Part shown: one piece after another, positions 1 to 8,293 of the stretch | How positions within the stretch are numbered: the first letter of the stretch is position 1 | Layout of the letters: the number at the start of each line of letters is the position of its first letter | IMG/VR virus record: IMGVR_UViG_3300009159_000211 | Coordinates: 1-31,098 of that record | Strand: one strand, 5' to 3' | Length of the DNA stretch: 31,098 nucleotides | Source of the DNA: a virus | Notes under the pieces: model-generated | The model's input: only the letters and a program-made list of their open reading frames with translations | Database searches by the model: none | Told to the model about the DNA's origin: nothing | Made by a program: the position numbers and the translations under genes

Positions 1-1425
1 GTGGGCCCCAATACATTATTTGTGGGGTTCAGTAGCACCTGGTATCCCTGGCAATTAACTAACGGGGACTATGCTATTAATGAGCCTAGTAAACCACACA
101 ATAAGTATACTGGCCCTGTAATAGATGACAGTATACAAGTTAATTTTGCTAAACATGCTATTGTACAATATACTGAATATATAAGAAAAGCTAACAATAA
201 CACTAAAATCATATTGGGCGGTAGTAAAGTCTATATGTATTTTCTACCATTAATTGATAATTTCTTTATTGGATATAGTGATACTATGATTATAGACTAT
301 GCAAATAGTTTAAGCGGTCGTGGGCAGAAACGTTTATTCAGTAAGATAGTTGATTATGATAGCAAAGCACGTGACAGTAACTGGGACTTCCGTGACGCTG
401 TTATAGAATATCCAGAAGAAAGTTTTATATTACCCACGGAGACATTGTTATTAGAAGTTGGCCGTGGCTGTAGATTCCGTTGTAGTTTCTGTAGCTACCC
501 GTTGATCGGGGAAAAGAATACCGACTTATATCTAAAGCATGAAGAAGTATTATATAACGAATTATACAATAATTACATTAAACACGGGGTAACCAAGTAT
601 GTTATTGTAGACGATACATTTAATGACAGTACAGAGAAACTAGAACGTGTATTAAGTGTAGTAAAACGATTGCCATTCAAGCCCAAATTTTGGTGCTATT
701 GCCGTATTGATTTAATAGCTACACATAATGAACATATACAGTTATTAAAAGATATTGGTATACGTGAAGTATACTTTGGAATAGAAACATTTAATGTTAA
801 AGCAGGACGCACTATAGGGAAGGGTATGAATCCCGATAGAATAAAACGTACACTGGAACAATGTCATAGTGTGTGGGGCCGACAAGTTAATATAATGACG
901 GGACTAATCTGTGGATTACCCAATGATAATGTAAGTGACTTTGAGAATAGTTGCAGATACTTTGACAATACTAATGGCCCGGTTGGACATGTAAATGTTA
1001 CCCCATTACGTATATTCAAATATAAGAACGATTATTGGAACAAATATAAGTTTAAAGCAGAGTTTGAAAGTAATGCAGAACAGTATGGGTATACTTGGCC
1101 TGACGAGAATATACCTTGGTATTGGATAAAGAATGATGGTACTGACGTTACTGATTATTATATAGCAAATGAACTAGCAGTTAAATGGCAGAATATATTA
1201 GATAAACACTATACATTTCTACGCTGTTTCTTTTATACCAGTTGCTTATTAGATAATAGATTTGATTATGATATATTAATGGAATTAAGTAGTACAGATG
1301 AGTTTAATAATCATATTGGAAATACTGACATACGTGAGAGTATGAGAACACAGATAGAAGAATATTACTTTAAACCGTTATTCAGTTTTATAACCAGTAA
1401 ACGTCATCAGATACTTGGGGATTAA
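1..1425 (+). CDS. Radical SAM protein with probable B12-binding-type N-terminal domain (5' partial)
   Basis: The reading frame is open from the first base, so the true start may lie upstream of the window. Around residues 154-161 there is the radical SAM cluster motif CxxxCxxC (CRFRCSFC), which binds a [4Fe-4S] cluster for S-adenosylmethionine cleavage. Downstream come typical barrel strands, such as the VYFGIET segment followed by a GRTIGKG loop. The first ~130 residues (KIILGG, then FIGYSDTMI) resemble the Rossmann-like cobalamin-binding domain of B12-dependent radical SAM enzymes, but no clear DxHxxG is visible, so B12 binding is uncertain. The gene converges on the 2OG-oxygenase-like gene and overlaps its 3' end by 48 bp. 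It is one of six radical SAM genes in this cluster. The substrate cannot be named. Confidence 0.85.
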   Translation: MGPNTLFVGFSSTWYPWQLTNGDYAINEPSKPHNKYTGPVIDDSIQVNFAKHAIVQYTEYIRKANNNTKIILGGSKVYMYFLPLIDNFFIGYSDTMIIDYANSLSGRGQKRLFSKIVDYDSKARDSNWDFRDAVIEYPEESFILPTETLLLEVGRGCRFRCSFCSYPLIGEKNTDLYLKHEEVLYNELYNNYIKHGVTKYVIVDDTFNDSTEKLERVLSVVKRLPFKPKFWCYCRIDLIATHNEHIQLLKDIGIREVYFGIETFNVKAGRTIGKGMNPDRIKRTLEQCHSVWGRQVNIMTGLICGLPNDNVSDFENSCRYFDNTNGPVGHVNVTPLRIFKYKNDYWNKYKFKAEFESNAEQYGYTWPDENIPWYWIKNDGTDVTDYYIANELAVKWQNILDKHYTFLRCFFYTSCLLDNRFDYDILMELSSTDEFNNHIGNTDIRESMRTQIEEYYFKPLFSFITSKRHQILGD

Positions 1426-1932
1426 TCCCACGTTAGTTCCCGCATGCCAGCTATGAATATGTTCATACTGATATATACTTCCTTGCAATTCATTATAGTA
1501 ACAGTCATCTTCCGTGACAAAGACATGACCCGGAGCAGGCTTACTTAAGAACATAAAATATCGTACTAATTTTCCTAATTTTAATTGTTCTTGTTCCCAT
1601 GGATTAATGTCCCAATGCCATGGAGTACACTTGCCCGGGTATATCTCACTAACCCAACACATTAGTGGATTAGCTCCTACGAATTTTGCAAATTGCTCTG
1701 CATAGTCATAGGAGAAGTGTTCACCAGCTTGATAGTGACGATACTCTACCACATGTTCGTCATACCCGGCCAGTTCTAATGCCGTTGTTTGTCTGACGTA
1801 TTCCTGGTAGAAAGGATTATCAGGTGGCAGTATCATATGCCCATGTTGAGTATCTACATCAACACTAGCGATATCGGAAATCAATTGTTCACAATCAAAT
1901 ATAATACTAATATTACCTATGTATTTCTTCAT
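1378..1932 (-). CDS. 2OG-Fe(II) oxygenase-like protein (Asp/Asn hydroxylase-like fold)
   Basis: This 184-aa protein has the layout of a double-stranded beta-helix 2-oxoglutarate/Fe(II) oxygenase. There is a probable HxD iron-binding pair in PWHWDINP (around residue 107), a distal His in IHSWHAGTN (around residue 160), and a basic residue in the next strand. The same architecture appears in the gene at 10761-11264 (MHIDP ... GLHGAAN). Such enzymes hydroxylate or otherwise oxidise small molecules, peptides or proteins. The start codon overlaps the upstream gene's stop by 4 bp (ATGA), so the two are translationally coupled. The 3' end overlaps the convergent radical SAM gene. Family is moderately sure; substrate is unknown. 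Confidence 0.75.
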   Translation of the reverse strand: MKKYIGNISIIFDCEQLISDIASVDVDTQHGHMILPPDNPFYQEYVRQTTALELAGYDEHVVEYRHYQAGEHFSYDYAEQFAKFVGANPLMCWVSEIYPGKCTPWHWDINPWEQEQLKLGKLVRYFMFLSKPAPGHVFVTEDDCYYNELQGSIYQYEHIHSWHAGTNVGLIPKYLMTFTGYKTE

Positions 1933-2594
1933 ACTATTCCAAACTCCTTAGGTAATATCTTTAACATTTCACTGTACATACTTCTCTCTAAATTAAAACT
2001 AACTCCGTTACTTAATAATTTAAAATCATTAATTAATCCTTGCTTATTTGCATGATTTAATGGGCCACTCAATGTATTATCAAACAAGTATCTAGCATCG
2101 TCTTTGTCTATGTTTGTTACTAACGTTACTGGTACTGGATCCTGTAAAACGTTCTTATTCAATAGTTTTCGAATTACTAACTGATAACGTATCTTGTTCC
2201 CTAGATTACACGCACTATGTCTAGATCCAGCGTTCATTGTACACCATAACCCGTCACATTGTAAACTATGCATTGTTTCATCGTTTAAGTTAATTAGATA
2301 GCACTTTTCTCCGCTTAAGTTTAAATGGTATCTATCGTCTATATCAGCATGACTTATATAGCATTCGCCCCCATTTAACTTGATAATTCTAGCTTCACCC
2401 TTGTCCGACATATCTAAACTATTATATAATTCACCCCAAGCTGTGTCTACATATTCGTTACTCAATGTCCAAGGATCATAAAAGAAATCTCCTGTGGGTT
2501 CATTGATAGTAAAGCGAAATGTGTCTACGGGTATATTGTTTAATGCCCGTAGTATTAATTGATTGTTGATGGTAAATGTGGTAGGTGTAAGCAT
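1929..2594 (-). CDS. Aspartyl/asparaginyl beta-hydroxylase-like protein
   Basis: This 221-aa protein has the core of the Asp/Asn hydroxylase (2OG oxygenase) family. HADIDDRYHLNL (HxD near residue 84) is followed by a spaced SRHSACNLG and RYQLVIR, which supply the distal His and an Arg that would bind 2-oxoglutarate. The C-terminal ~70 residues have no recognisable motif. It is the first gene of a leftward operon with the next oxygenase-like gene, which it overlaps by 4 bp. A late-type octamer lies 5 nt upstream of the start, back to back with the octamer of the rightward operon. No Shine-Dalgarno sequence is visible. Function within the cluster is inferred only as an oxidative tailoring step. 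Confidence 0.72.
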   Translation of the reverse strand: MLTPTTFTINNQLILRALNNIPVDTFRFTINEPTGDFFYDPWTLSNEYVDTAWGELYNSLDMSDKGEARIIKLNGGECYISHADIDDRYHLNLSGEKCYLINLNDETMHSLQCDGLWCTMNAGSRHSACNLGNKIRYQLVIRKLLNKNVLQDPVPVTLVTNIDKDDARYLFDNTLSGPLNHANKQGLINDFKLLSNGVSFNLERSMYSEMLKILPKEFGIV

Positions 2595-2599
2595 AGAAA

Positions 2600-2607
2600 T
2601 ATTTAGT
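2600..2607 (-). promoter_or_regulatory. Late-type promoter octamer (ACTAAATA)
   Basis: ACTAAATA on the minus strand resembles the T4 late consensus TATAAATA. It sits 5 nt upstream of the ATG at 2594, leaving no room for a leader or ribosome binding site. Confidence 0.55.
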
Positions 2608-2621
2608 GCTAGGCTAATGTA

Positions 2622-2629
2622 ATTAAATA
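2622..2629 (+). promoter_or_regulatory. Late-type promoter octamer (ATTAAATA)
   Basis: ATTAAATA lies 5 nt before the ATG at 2635, in a 40-bp divergent intergenic region that also holds the octamer of the leftward operon. It resembles the T4 late consensus TATAAATA. Confidence 0.55.
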
Positions 2630-2634
2630 TTAAG

Positions 2635-3366
2635 ATGATCCCAAACGAATTTATAGAACAATATAGACATCATACACAGATATTGCATCCTATTCCGGAA
2701 CATCTCACTACAGTAGAACAAGCACGGTATATAGCTAATAGTAAATTTGGCTATATAGAACTATTAAAGAGTTTTGACGTTGATACATGGGTAGCTGAAG
2801 CCAAACAAGCAGAATCTTATTATGTGCATCACCGTGAGGGGGATAATCATGTTGGTTGGGACAGTTGCTGTATACACGGTTTGGGTACAGATAAGACGGG
2901 TGTTTGGCAGCATTATAGTGACACTGAGCCACAATATAATTGGACAGAATTAGCAGAATTAACACCCACAATTAAACAATTCTGGGAGTCAATGCCCTTT
3001 GAAAAACTATTACGTGTTAGATTTATGAGAGTGGCCCCAAATGGTTATGTTTATCCGCATAATGATAGTCCACCGAATGTTGATTTAAGTAATATAGATT
3101 TGTTAAATCATATTGTTCCCATTAATATAGCTATTACTCACCCTGAGTATTGCGTAATGGCATTGAAAGACTATGGTATTGTTCCCTGGACTCCGGGTGA
3201 TGTTAAATTGGTCAATATAACCAATGACCATTGCATTGTGAATAATTCAGTGTATAATAGAATACATATGATTGGCCATGGTATTATTGGTAATAAATTA
3301 GATGAATTTAGTGAAATGTTAGTAAAGAGTTATGAGCATACAAAAATTCCCAAGCACCCTCAATGA
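2635..3366 (+). CDS. Aspartyl/asparaginyl beta-hydroxylase-like 2OG oxygenase
   Basis: This 243-aa protein has a conserved oxygenase core in its second half. RFMRVAPNGYVYPHND supplies an HxD-type pair (near residue 138), NIAITHPEYC forms the middle strand, and VYNRIHMIGHG carries an Arg and a distal His. This order is typical of Asp/Asn beta-hydroxylase-like phage proteins. It is the first gene of the rightward operon 2635-8293. Its 3' end overlaps the next gene by 35 bp. It may hydroxylate a protein side chain or a small molecule; no direct evidence identifies the target. Confidence 0.75.
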   Translation: MIPNEFIEQYRHHTQILHPIPEHLTTVEQARYIANSKFGYIELLKSFDVDTWVAEAKQAESYYVHHREGDNHVGWDSCCIHGLGTDKTGVWQHYSDTEPQYNWTELAELTPTIKQFWESMPFEKLLRVRFMRVAPNGYVYPHNDSPPNVDLSNIDLLNHIVPINIAITHPEYCVMALKDYGIVPWTPGDVKLVNITNDHCIVNNSVYNRIHMIGHGIIGNKLDEFSEMLVKSYEHTKIPKHPQ

Positions 3367-4549
3367 TAAAAAAATAGCATACTGTATGGTAGATGATACC
3401 CATACATATAATCCAATGGCACGGGAGTATATTAAGAACATTGCGGATTATACTATCACTAACTTATACAGTAAGGGATATGATACTTTTGTAGGATTAT
3501 CCGAAAATGAACTATTAAAACAATGTGCGAATGACTATGAATATTGTGTAGTGTTCAGTCCTGGCACAGAGTTTATTAATGGTGATAATTTCTTTATTGA
3601 ATTAGAAAAAAGTTTAGATAAAGACTTCTTTATTATGGGGCATATATTAGACCGTAATGAAGCATACTATGAACTGCATCATCAGTGCTATGTAATCAAT
3701 TTAAAATACTATAAACAACACAATTGTCCGGATATTGGAAAACAAATACTAGGAAGTAAACATCGACAAATAAAGCCACACCGTAGCCATGACAATATAC
3801 ATGATGATTATACACCAGTTTGGGTGTCGGGTGGGGAAGATGAAACAGATTATAGTCACAAGATGCATGGACACAATATACTAAGTATAGCATTAGATAA
3901 TGATATCCCTGTATTAGTATTCGATGAACCATTCAGACAGAATAAAAAACATTATTATCCAGAGAATATAGATGTGTTTCTGGATCAGATTAATTATATA
4001 TACCAAAAACATAACTACTGTTTAACTACGTTTGTGCATACAGAGAATACAGACTGGCCTAATAGTAAATTAACTGATATTGAACAAGTGTTTACCCCTG
4101 CTAGCGGCACATGGTATACAGATATCATCAGTAAAACTAGACCCGTACATGTTGTTATGTATGATTACAATATTAAGGCATTAGAATACTGGAAGAACAA
4201 AGCACCCGTAATAGCTAATGTCTCATATGATTTTGTTCATTTAGACTTATTAAATGAAATAGTTGATTTACATCAATATTTTGATTACTCAAATAAAAAG
4301 ACCGTGTTTAATCTAAGCAATATCTTTGCTTATGAGGGAACAGTATCACTATATCCGTTACGATATAGATTGCATAGAGAGAACTATTGGATTAACAATA
4401 TTAATAAGTGTTTCCCTGATAGTTATATAACGTTTAGTAGCAGAGCCTGTACAGGGTTTATTGATTGTCCATTGTACGGACAATTAAGTCCAATTGATAT
4501 TAGTCAATTAAATACTCCTAGTTGGCATATGTATGGAGATTGGGTATGA
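3332..4549 (+). CDS. Putative glycosyltransferase-like protein of unknown function
   Basis: This 405-aa protein was not firmly assigned. The N-terminal half (CMVDDTHTYNPM, then EYCVVFSPGTEF and DFFIMGHILDR) reads like a GT-A nucleotide-sugar transferase fold: an alternating alpha/beta pattern followed by a CYVINLKYY strand often seen in phage glycosyltransferase-like proteins. The C-terminal part (KTVFNLSNIFAYEG) looks like a second alpha/beta domain, perhaps methyltransferase-like. It sits between an oxygenase and a PLP-enzyme gene. The next start codon overlaps its stop in an ATGA arrangement, so it is co-translated with the cluster. The coding call is sure; the function is weak. Confidence 0.75.
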   Translation: MSIQKFPSTLNDKKIAYCMVDDTHTYNPMAREYIKNIADYTITNLYSKGYDTFVGLSENELLKQCANDYEYCVVFSPGTEFINGDNFFIELEKSLDKDFFIMGHILDRNEAYYELHHQCYVINLKYYKQHNCPDIGKQILGSKHRQIKPHRSHDNIHDDYTPVWVSGGEDETDYSHKMHGHNILSIALDNDIPVLVFDEPFRQNKKHYYPENIDVFLDQINYIYQKHNYCLTTFVHTENTDWPNSKLTDIEQVFTPASGTWYTDIISKTRPVHVVMYDYNIKALEYWKNKAPVIANVSYDFVHLDLLNEIVDLHQYFDYSNKKTVFNLSNIFAYEGTVSLYPLRYRLHRENYWINNINKCFPDSYITFSSRACTGFIDCPLYGQLSPIDISQLNTPSWHMYGDWV

Positions 4550-5382
4550 GAACCGCATTAAGTTATTCTAAGAATTATCTACAGATATTCAAGCCACAAC
4601 CGTTAATTGACAGTTATTTAGAACTGTTAACTAATAATGTATTGAGTGGTCAGTTTAAATCCGAGTATGTCGAATATAGTGATTTTATAATACAATGTAG
4701 TAATTGGATAGATAGTACTACAGTGAATACATTAACTGGACTAGACAGTTATACCCGTAAAGATATTATAATAGGTTGTACTCAGTATATAGACAATCTT
4801 TATATGCAGGGCCCAGTACAAACTATTACTAATGATTATAGATATCATAATCGTCTAGGGTTATCTACTGTTACTGACGTTGGTAATTTAATACCCAACG
4901 TTCCGTTAATAATAGCAATGCCCTTCCCCAGCACCGGGGATATACATGTAAGTATGAAGGAAATACTAGATGAATGTGTTAAAAAAGATATTCCAGTACA
5001 TATTGACGGTGCATGGATTAGTTGTTGCCGCAATATTGTTTTTGATTTTAGTCATCCTAGTATCAAGTCCGTTGGGATCAGTCTTAGTAAAGGTCTTGGT
5101 CTAGGATGGAATCGTGTTGGTATTAGATATACAAAAGAGCCTGTACAGGATAGTATTAGTATAATGAACGATTTCAGTATGAACAATCGTGCATTAATAA
5201 CCATTGCAAAATACTTTATGGATAATACCCAACCGGATTATCTATGGTGGAGGCACAATATTAACTATAGTAAAGTATGCAAGGATTTTAATTTAACTGA
5301 AACCAACTGTATATATCTAGCATTAGATGATAATCAACCTGTTGGTATCAGCCCCTTATTAAGGTATTTAGAAAGAACATGA
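4546..5382 (+). CDS. PLP-dependent aminotransferase-like protein (fold type I)
   Basis: This 278-aa protein starts at the ATG overlapping the upstream stop (ATGA). It carries the two signature residues of fold-type I PLP enzymes in the correct order. An Asp in VPVHIDGAW would pair with the pyridine nitrogen. About 35 residues later, the Lys in GISLSKGLGLGWNRVG would form the Schiff base. The length is short compared with ~400 aa for typical aminotransferases, and the C-terminal domain seems reduced. Its position between putative sugar-transfer and PP-loop genes would suit the making of an amino sugar or amino acid-derived substituent, but that is inference. The next gene starts 4 bp before its stop. 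Confidence 0.72.
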   Translation: MRTALSYSKNYLQIFKPQPLIDSYLELLTNNVLSGQFKSEYVEYSDFIIQCSNWIDSTTVNTLTGLDSYTRKDIIIGCTQYIDNLYMQGPVQTITNDYRYHNRLGLSTVTDVGNLIPNVPLIIAMPFPSTGDIHVSMKEILDECVKKDIPVHIDGAWISCCRNIVFDFSHPSIKSVGISLSKGLGLGWNRVGIRYTKEPVQDSISIMNDFSMNNRALITIAKYFMDNTQPDYLWWRHNINYSKVCKDFNLTETNCIYLALDDNQPVGISPLLRYLERT

Positions 5383-6116
5383 ATAATTTTATAGTAGACA
5401 ATTTAGAGATTCCATTTAATAACGAATGGAGTAATATTGCAGTTAGTATAAGCGGTGGCGCAGATAGTGCGTTATTAGCCTATCTATTATGTAAGCATAT
5501 AACTGATAATAAATTGCCAATTGATATAGCTTTTATCAGTCATGTTAGAATGTGGAAGACTAGACCCTGGCAACGATATAATAGCTTGGATGTATATAGT
5601 TACTTCCTCCGCACGTTTAAAAACATACACTTTGAACGATATGAAAACTTTATTGCTCCTGATATTGAATGGGGCAATATAGGCCCTACATTCACAGATG
5701 AATATGGAAAGCCCAGTTCAGGGGATATTGCAGAGATTCGTAGCTATAGTGAATATATCTGTTATTATGAGAATGTAGACGCTTATTATAATGGTGTCAG
5801 TCATAATCCTAGAGGTATTGATTTAGGTGGAATGGAAAAGCGTAATGTAGAACCCACAGAAGAAAATCAATATCTACGATTAACTACACATATGAATAAA
5901 ACCGTAGTGCATCCATTTAGATTTATTGAGAAAGACTGGATCATCAGACAATACAATTCATTGCAATTAAATGAATTATTAAACAATACACGTAGTTGTG
6001 AGGGTGAATTTCCTGATATAAATTATACTACATATACACCGGGTCAATATGTACCTATATGTAATGAATGTTTCTGGTGTAAAGAAAGGTCGTGGGCAAT
6101 TGAACAATCAAAGTAA
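5379..6116 (+). CDS. PP-loop ATP-pyrophosphatase, QueC-like
   Basis: This 245-aa protein has the N-type ATP-pyrophosphatase P-loop SGGADS near residue 25, used to adenylate a carboxylate, amide or similar group. At the C terminus a Cys (RSCEGE) followed about 20 residues later by CNECFWC gives four cysteines in the spacing of the zinc site of QueC (7-cyano-7-deazaguanine synthase). A classic phage deazaguanine pathway would also bring FolE/QueD/QueE, none of which is recognisable here, so it may act on another acid. It overlaps the PLP gene by 4 bp, and the next radical SAM gene begins inside its 3' end. Confidence 0.8.
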   Translation: MNNFIVDNLEIPFNNEWSNIAVSISGGADSALLAYLLCKHITDNKLPIDIAFISHVRMWKTRPWQRYNSLDVYSYFLRTFKNIHFERYENFIAPDIEWGNIGPTFTDEYGKPSSGDIAEIRSYSEYICYYENVDAYYNGVSHNPRGIDLGGMEKRNVEPTEENQYLRLTTHMNKTVVHPFRFIEKDWIIRQYNSLQLNELLNNTRSCEGEFPDINYTTYTPGQYVPICNECFWCKERSWAIEQSK

Positions 6117-7365
6117 CACATTCTGTATGCATCCGTTTACCGGATTAGCTACACGTGAAGATGGGGCAATATTAGTATGTTGTCGCAGTCATCCTATAGG
6201 GGATATTACAAAGAATACACTAGAAGAAATATGGAATAATGACAATATGAAACGTATTCGTCATCAAGTTTGTAATAGTATACGTCCTAAAGAATGCGAA
6301 CCCTGTTTTGTATTAGAAGACCAGGGTGTTGAAAGTTTAAGACAACGACATATTACGGGTGCAATACCTGAATCACGTGCTATATTATATCCACACGCAT
6401 TAGATAGCTTACGAGAAGACTACACCATGCCATTTGAAATCCCCACAATGGAAATCAAATTGAATAACTTGTGTAATCTAAAATGCCGTATGTGTCATCC
6501 TATGGACAGCACAAGCTGGAACGATTGGCAAGAAGTAGAAGAATTCTATATTAAAGAAAACAACTATATGGTTCAAGCTATTAAAGATTTGAATTTGTTG
6601 CAGAAACCCTACTTAGATAAGTTTGAAGACAATCCTAATTGGTGGGATAGTTTTGCTAAGATTATACCATATTTCCGTCGTGCAGAATTTGCAGGTGGCG
6701 AGCCACTTATGGATCCACAACATTATCGCATATTAGACATGCTAAGTGAGTATGGACATAATATTGAGATTAAGTACGCAACCAATTTAACTACACTAGG
6801 CAAGGGTCGCAGAAACATATATGATTACTGGCCTAAGTTTAAAAGTGTAGCAGTAAACGTAAGTATAGACGGATTTGAAAATAGCCATGACTATATTCGC
6901 GGTAACGGTGATTGGAGAGAATTAATATCAAATATTAAAGAGGTACAAAAGATACCTAATCTAAATCGTATTGTTGGTGCAGTTGCTGTGCAAGTATCTA
7001 ATGTACTTGTATTAGATAAAATGATTGAATATTTCCTAAATGATTTGGGTATTGTATTTTATACTAATATGGTTAAGTATCCTAATGTATTAAGCATACA
7101 AGTATTGCCACAAGAGTTAAAAGATTTAGCTATTAGAAGATTAGAGATAGTTAGATTGCGTGTACCCACTTATAAGTATGTTATAGAACATCCTATACTA
7201 TTAAATCTAACACTAAAACAAATTGAAGGTATTATTAATTTCATTAAGTCAAATGATACATCACATTTATGGAATGATTGTATTGAATTTAATCATAGAT
7301 TAGATAAATCACGCAAACAATTAAGTTTTGAAGAAATAACCCCAGAGTTTAAACCGTATGTATAA
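6100..7365 (+). CDS. Twitch-domain radical SAM protein with N-terminal auxiliary cluster
   Basis: The N terminus carries FCMHPF ... ILVCCRS ... CEPCF, a SPASM/twitch-like set of cysteines for an auxiliary Fe-S cluster placed ahead of the core. The radical SAM core then begins with CNLKCRMC, followed by the FAGGEPLMD strand that contacts SAM. This order matches the 'N-twitch' radical SAM family. The start was set at TTG 6100, which keeps the FC motif and limits overlap with the PP-loop gene to 17 bp; ATG codons at 6049, 6064 and 6127 are alternatives. It ends with an 8-bp overlap with the next radical SAM gene. Related enzymes modify peptides, but no precursor peptide is visible nearby. Confidence 0.85.
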   Translation: MNNQSNTFCMHPFTGLATREDGAILVCCRSHPIGDITKNTLEEIWNNDNMKRIRHQVCNSIRPKECEPCFVLEDQGVESLRQRHITGAIPESRAILYPHALDSLREDYTMPFEIPTMEIKLNNLCNLKCRMCHPMDSTSWNDWQEVEEFYIKENNYMVQAIKDLNLLQKPYLDKFEDNPNWWDSFAKIIPYFRRAEFAGGEPLMDPQHYRILDMLSEYGHNIEIKYATNLTTLGKGRRNIYDYWPKFKSVAVNVSIDGFENSHDYIRGNGDWRELISNIKEVQKIPNLNRIVGAVAVQVSNVLVLDKMIEYFLNDLGIVFYTNMVKYPNVLSIQVLPQELKDLAIRRLEIVRLRVPTYKYVIEHPILLNLTLKQIEGIINFIKSNDTSHLWNDCIEFNHRLDKSRKQLSFEEITPEFKPYV

Positions 7366-8293
7366 AGTAAACAGCCGCTGGAATCATCAGGACAGTATTA
7401 AGATTGAATGGAACTTAGGCAAACGCTGTAACTATGATTGCAGTTATTGCCCAAGCGAAATACACGATAACACTAGCCCACATACCGATATCAATATACT
7501 AAAAAGCACTGTAGATAAACTCTGTGAGTTACCCAAACCAGTACGACTAAGTTTTACCGGTGGCGAACCTTGCGTACATCCTCAAATAGAAGAATTGTTA
7601 TCATATGTAAAAGAAAAAGGTATTAAGTGGCTAAGTGTTACTACTAATGGAACTAGAAAAGGTAGTTGGTATAAGCAAATGCCCGTCAATCAATATGTAA
7701 TCAGCTTGCATTTTACTGAGGGTGATTGGCGTAACGTATTAGATACTGTGCATGATATTATATGGGATAATGAAGAAACTCCTAACATTGTAGTCAATGT
7801 AATGGCTCATCATAAAATGATGAACGAATGTAAAGAAGCAGTAGAGTACTTGGAAACATTTAGTGTTCCGTATGTTATTAGACGCATACGTTGGACAGAG
7901 GGTGAGCAAGATTTGTTTGACGATATGAAGTACGACCAGAATGATTTAGACTGGATACTGAGTAAGACCGCTACTGTAAAACCCAATACATTTATACATC
8001 ACCGTGATGTATATAATCCATTAACTGTTATACATGCAAATGATGTAATCAAATTGCACTTAAACAAGTATAAGGGTTGGAAGTGCAATATTGGATTAGA
8101 AAGTCTAATGATTAATTGGGACGGTGATGTACATGGTGCTACATGTAGAGTGGGCGGTAGCTTGGGTAATATCTATAATGATACGTTTATTGTGCCCACA
8201 GAACCCGCAATATGCACACGTAACAATTGCACATGTGCGGCTGATATCCCTATTACTAAAATAAATGACTCAGTTCCGGAAATACAGACTTAG
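7358..8293 (+). CDS. Radical SAM protein with C-terminal Cys-rich (SPASM-like) end
   Basis: This 311-aa protein has the core motif CNYDCSYC (near residue 24) and the GGE motif SFTGGEPCVH. At the C terminus there is a WKCNIG, a TCRVGG and a CTRNNCTC, which would bind one auxiliary Fe-S cluster. It closely resembles in layout the minus-strand protein at 11841-12806 (CNYKCSYC, then SFSGGEPTAY, then CTTPSC), so the two are probably paralogues. The ATG overlaps the stop of the preceding twitch protein. The 3' end overlaps the convergent twitch gene by 38 bp. Confidence 0.85.
   Translation: MYKVNSRWNHQDSIKIEWNLGKRCNYDCSYCPSEIHDNTSPHTDINILKSTVDKLCELPKPVRLSFTGGEPCVHPQIEELLSYVKEKGIKWLSVTTNGTRKGSWYKQMPVNQYVISLHFTEGDWRNVLDTVHDIIWDNEETPNIVVNVMAHHKMMNECKEAVEYLETFSVPYVIRRIRWTEGEQDLFDDMKYDQNDLDWILSKTATVKPNTFIHHRDVYNPLTVIHANDVIKLHLNKYKGWKCNIGLESLMINWDGDVHGATCRVGGSLGNIYNDTFIVPTEPAICTRNNCTCAADIPITKINDSVPEIQT

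Noticed and set aside
5379-6116. Full phage 7-deazaguanine DNA modification pathway
   Set aside because: Only the QueC-like PP-loop protein is seen. FolE, QueD, QueE and a DpdA-like transglycosylase are not recognisable among the neighbours; the radical SAM proteins do not look like QueE.
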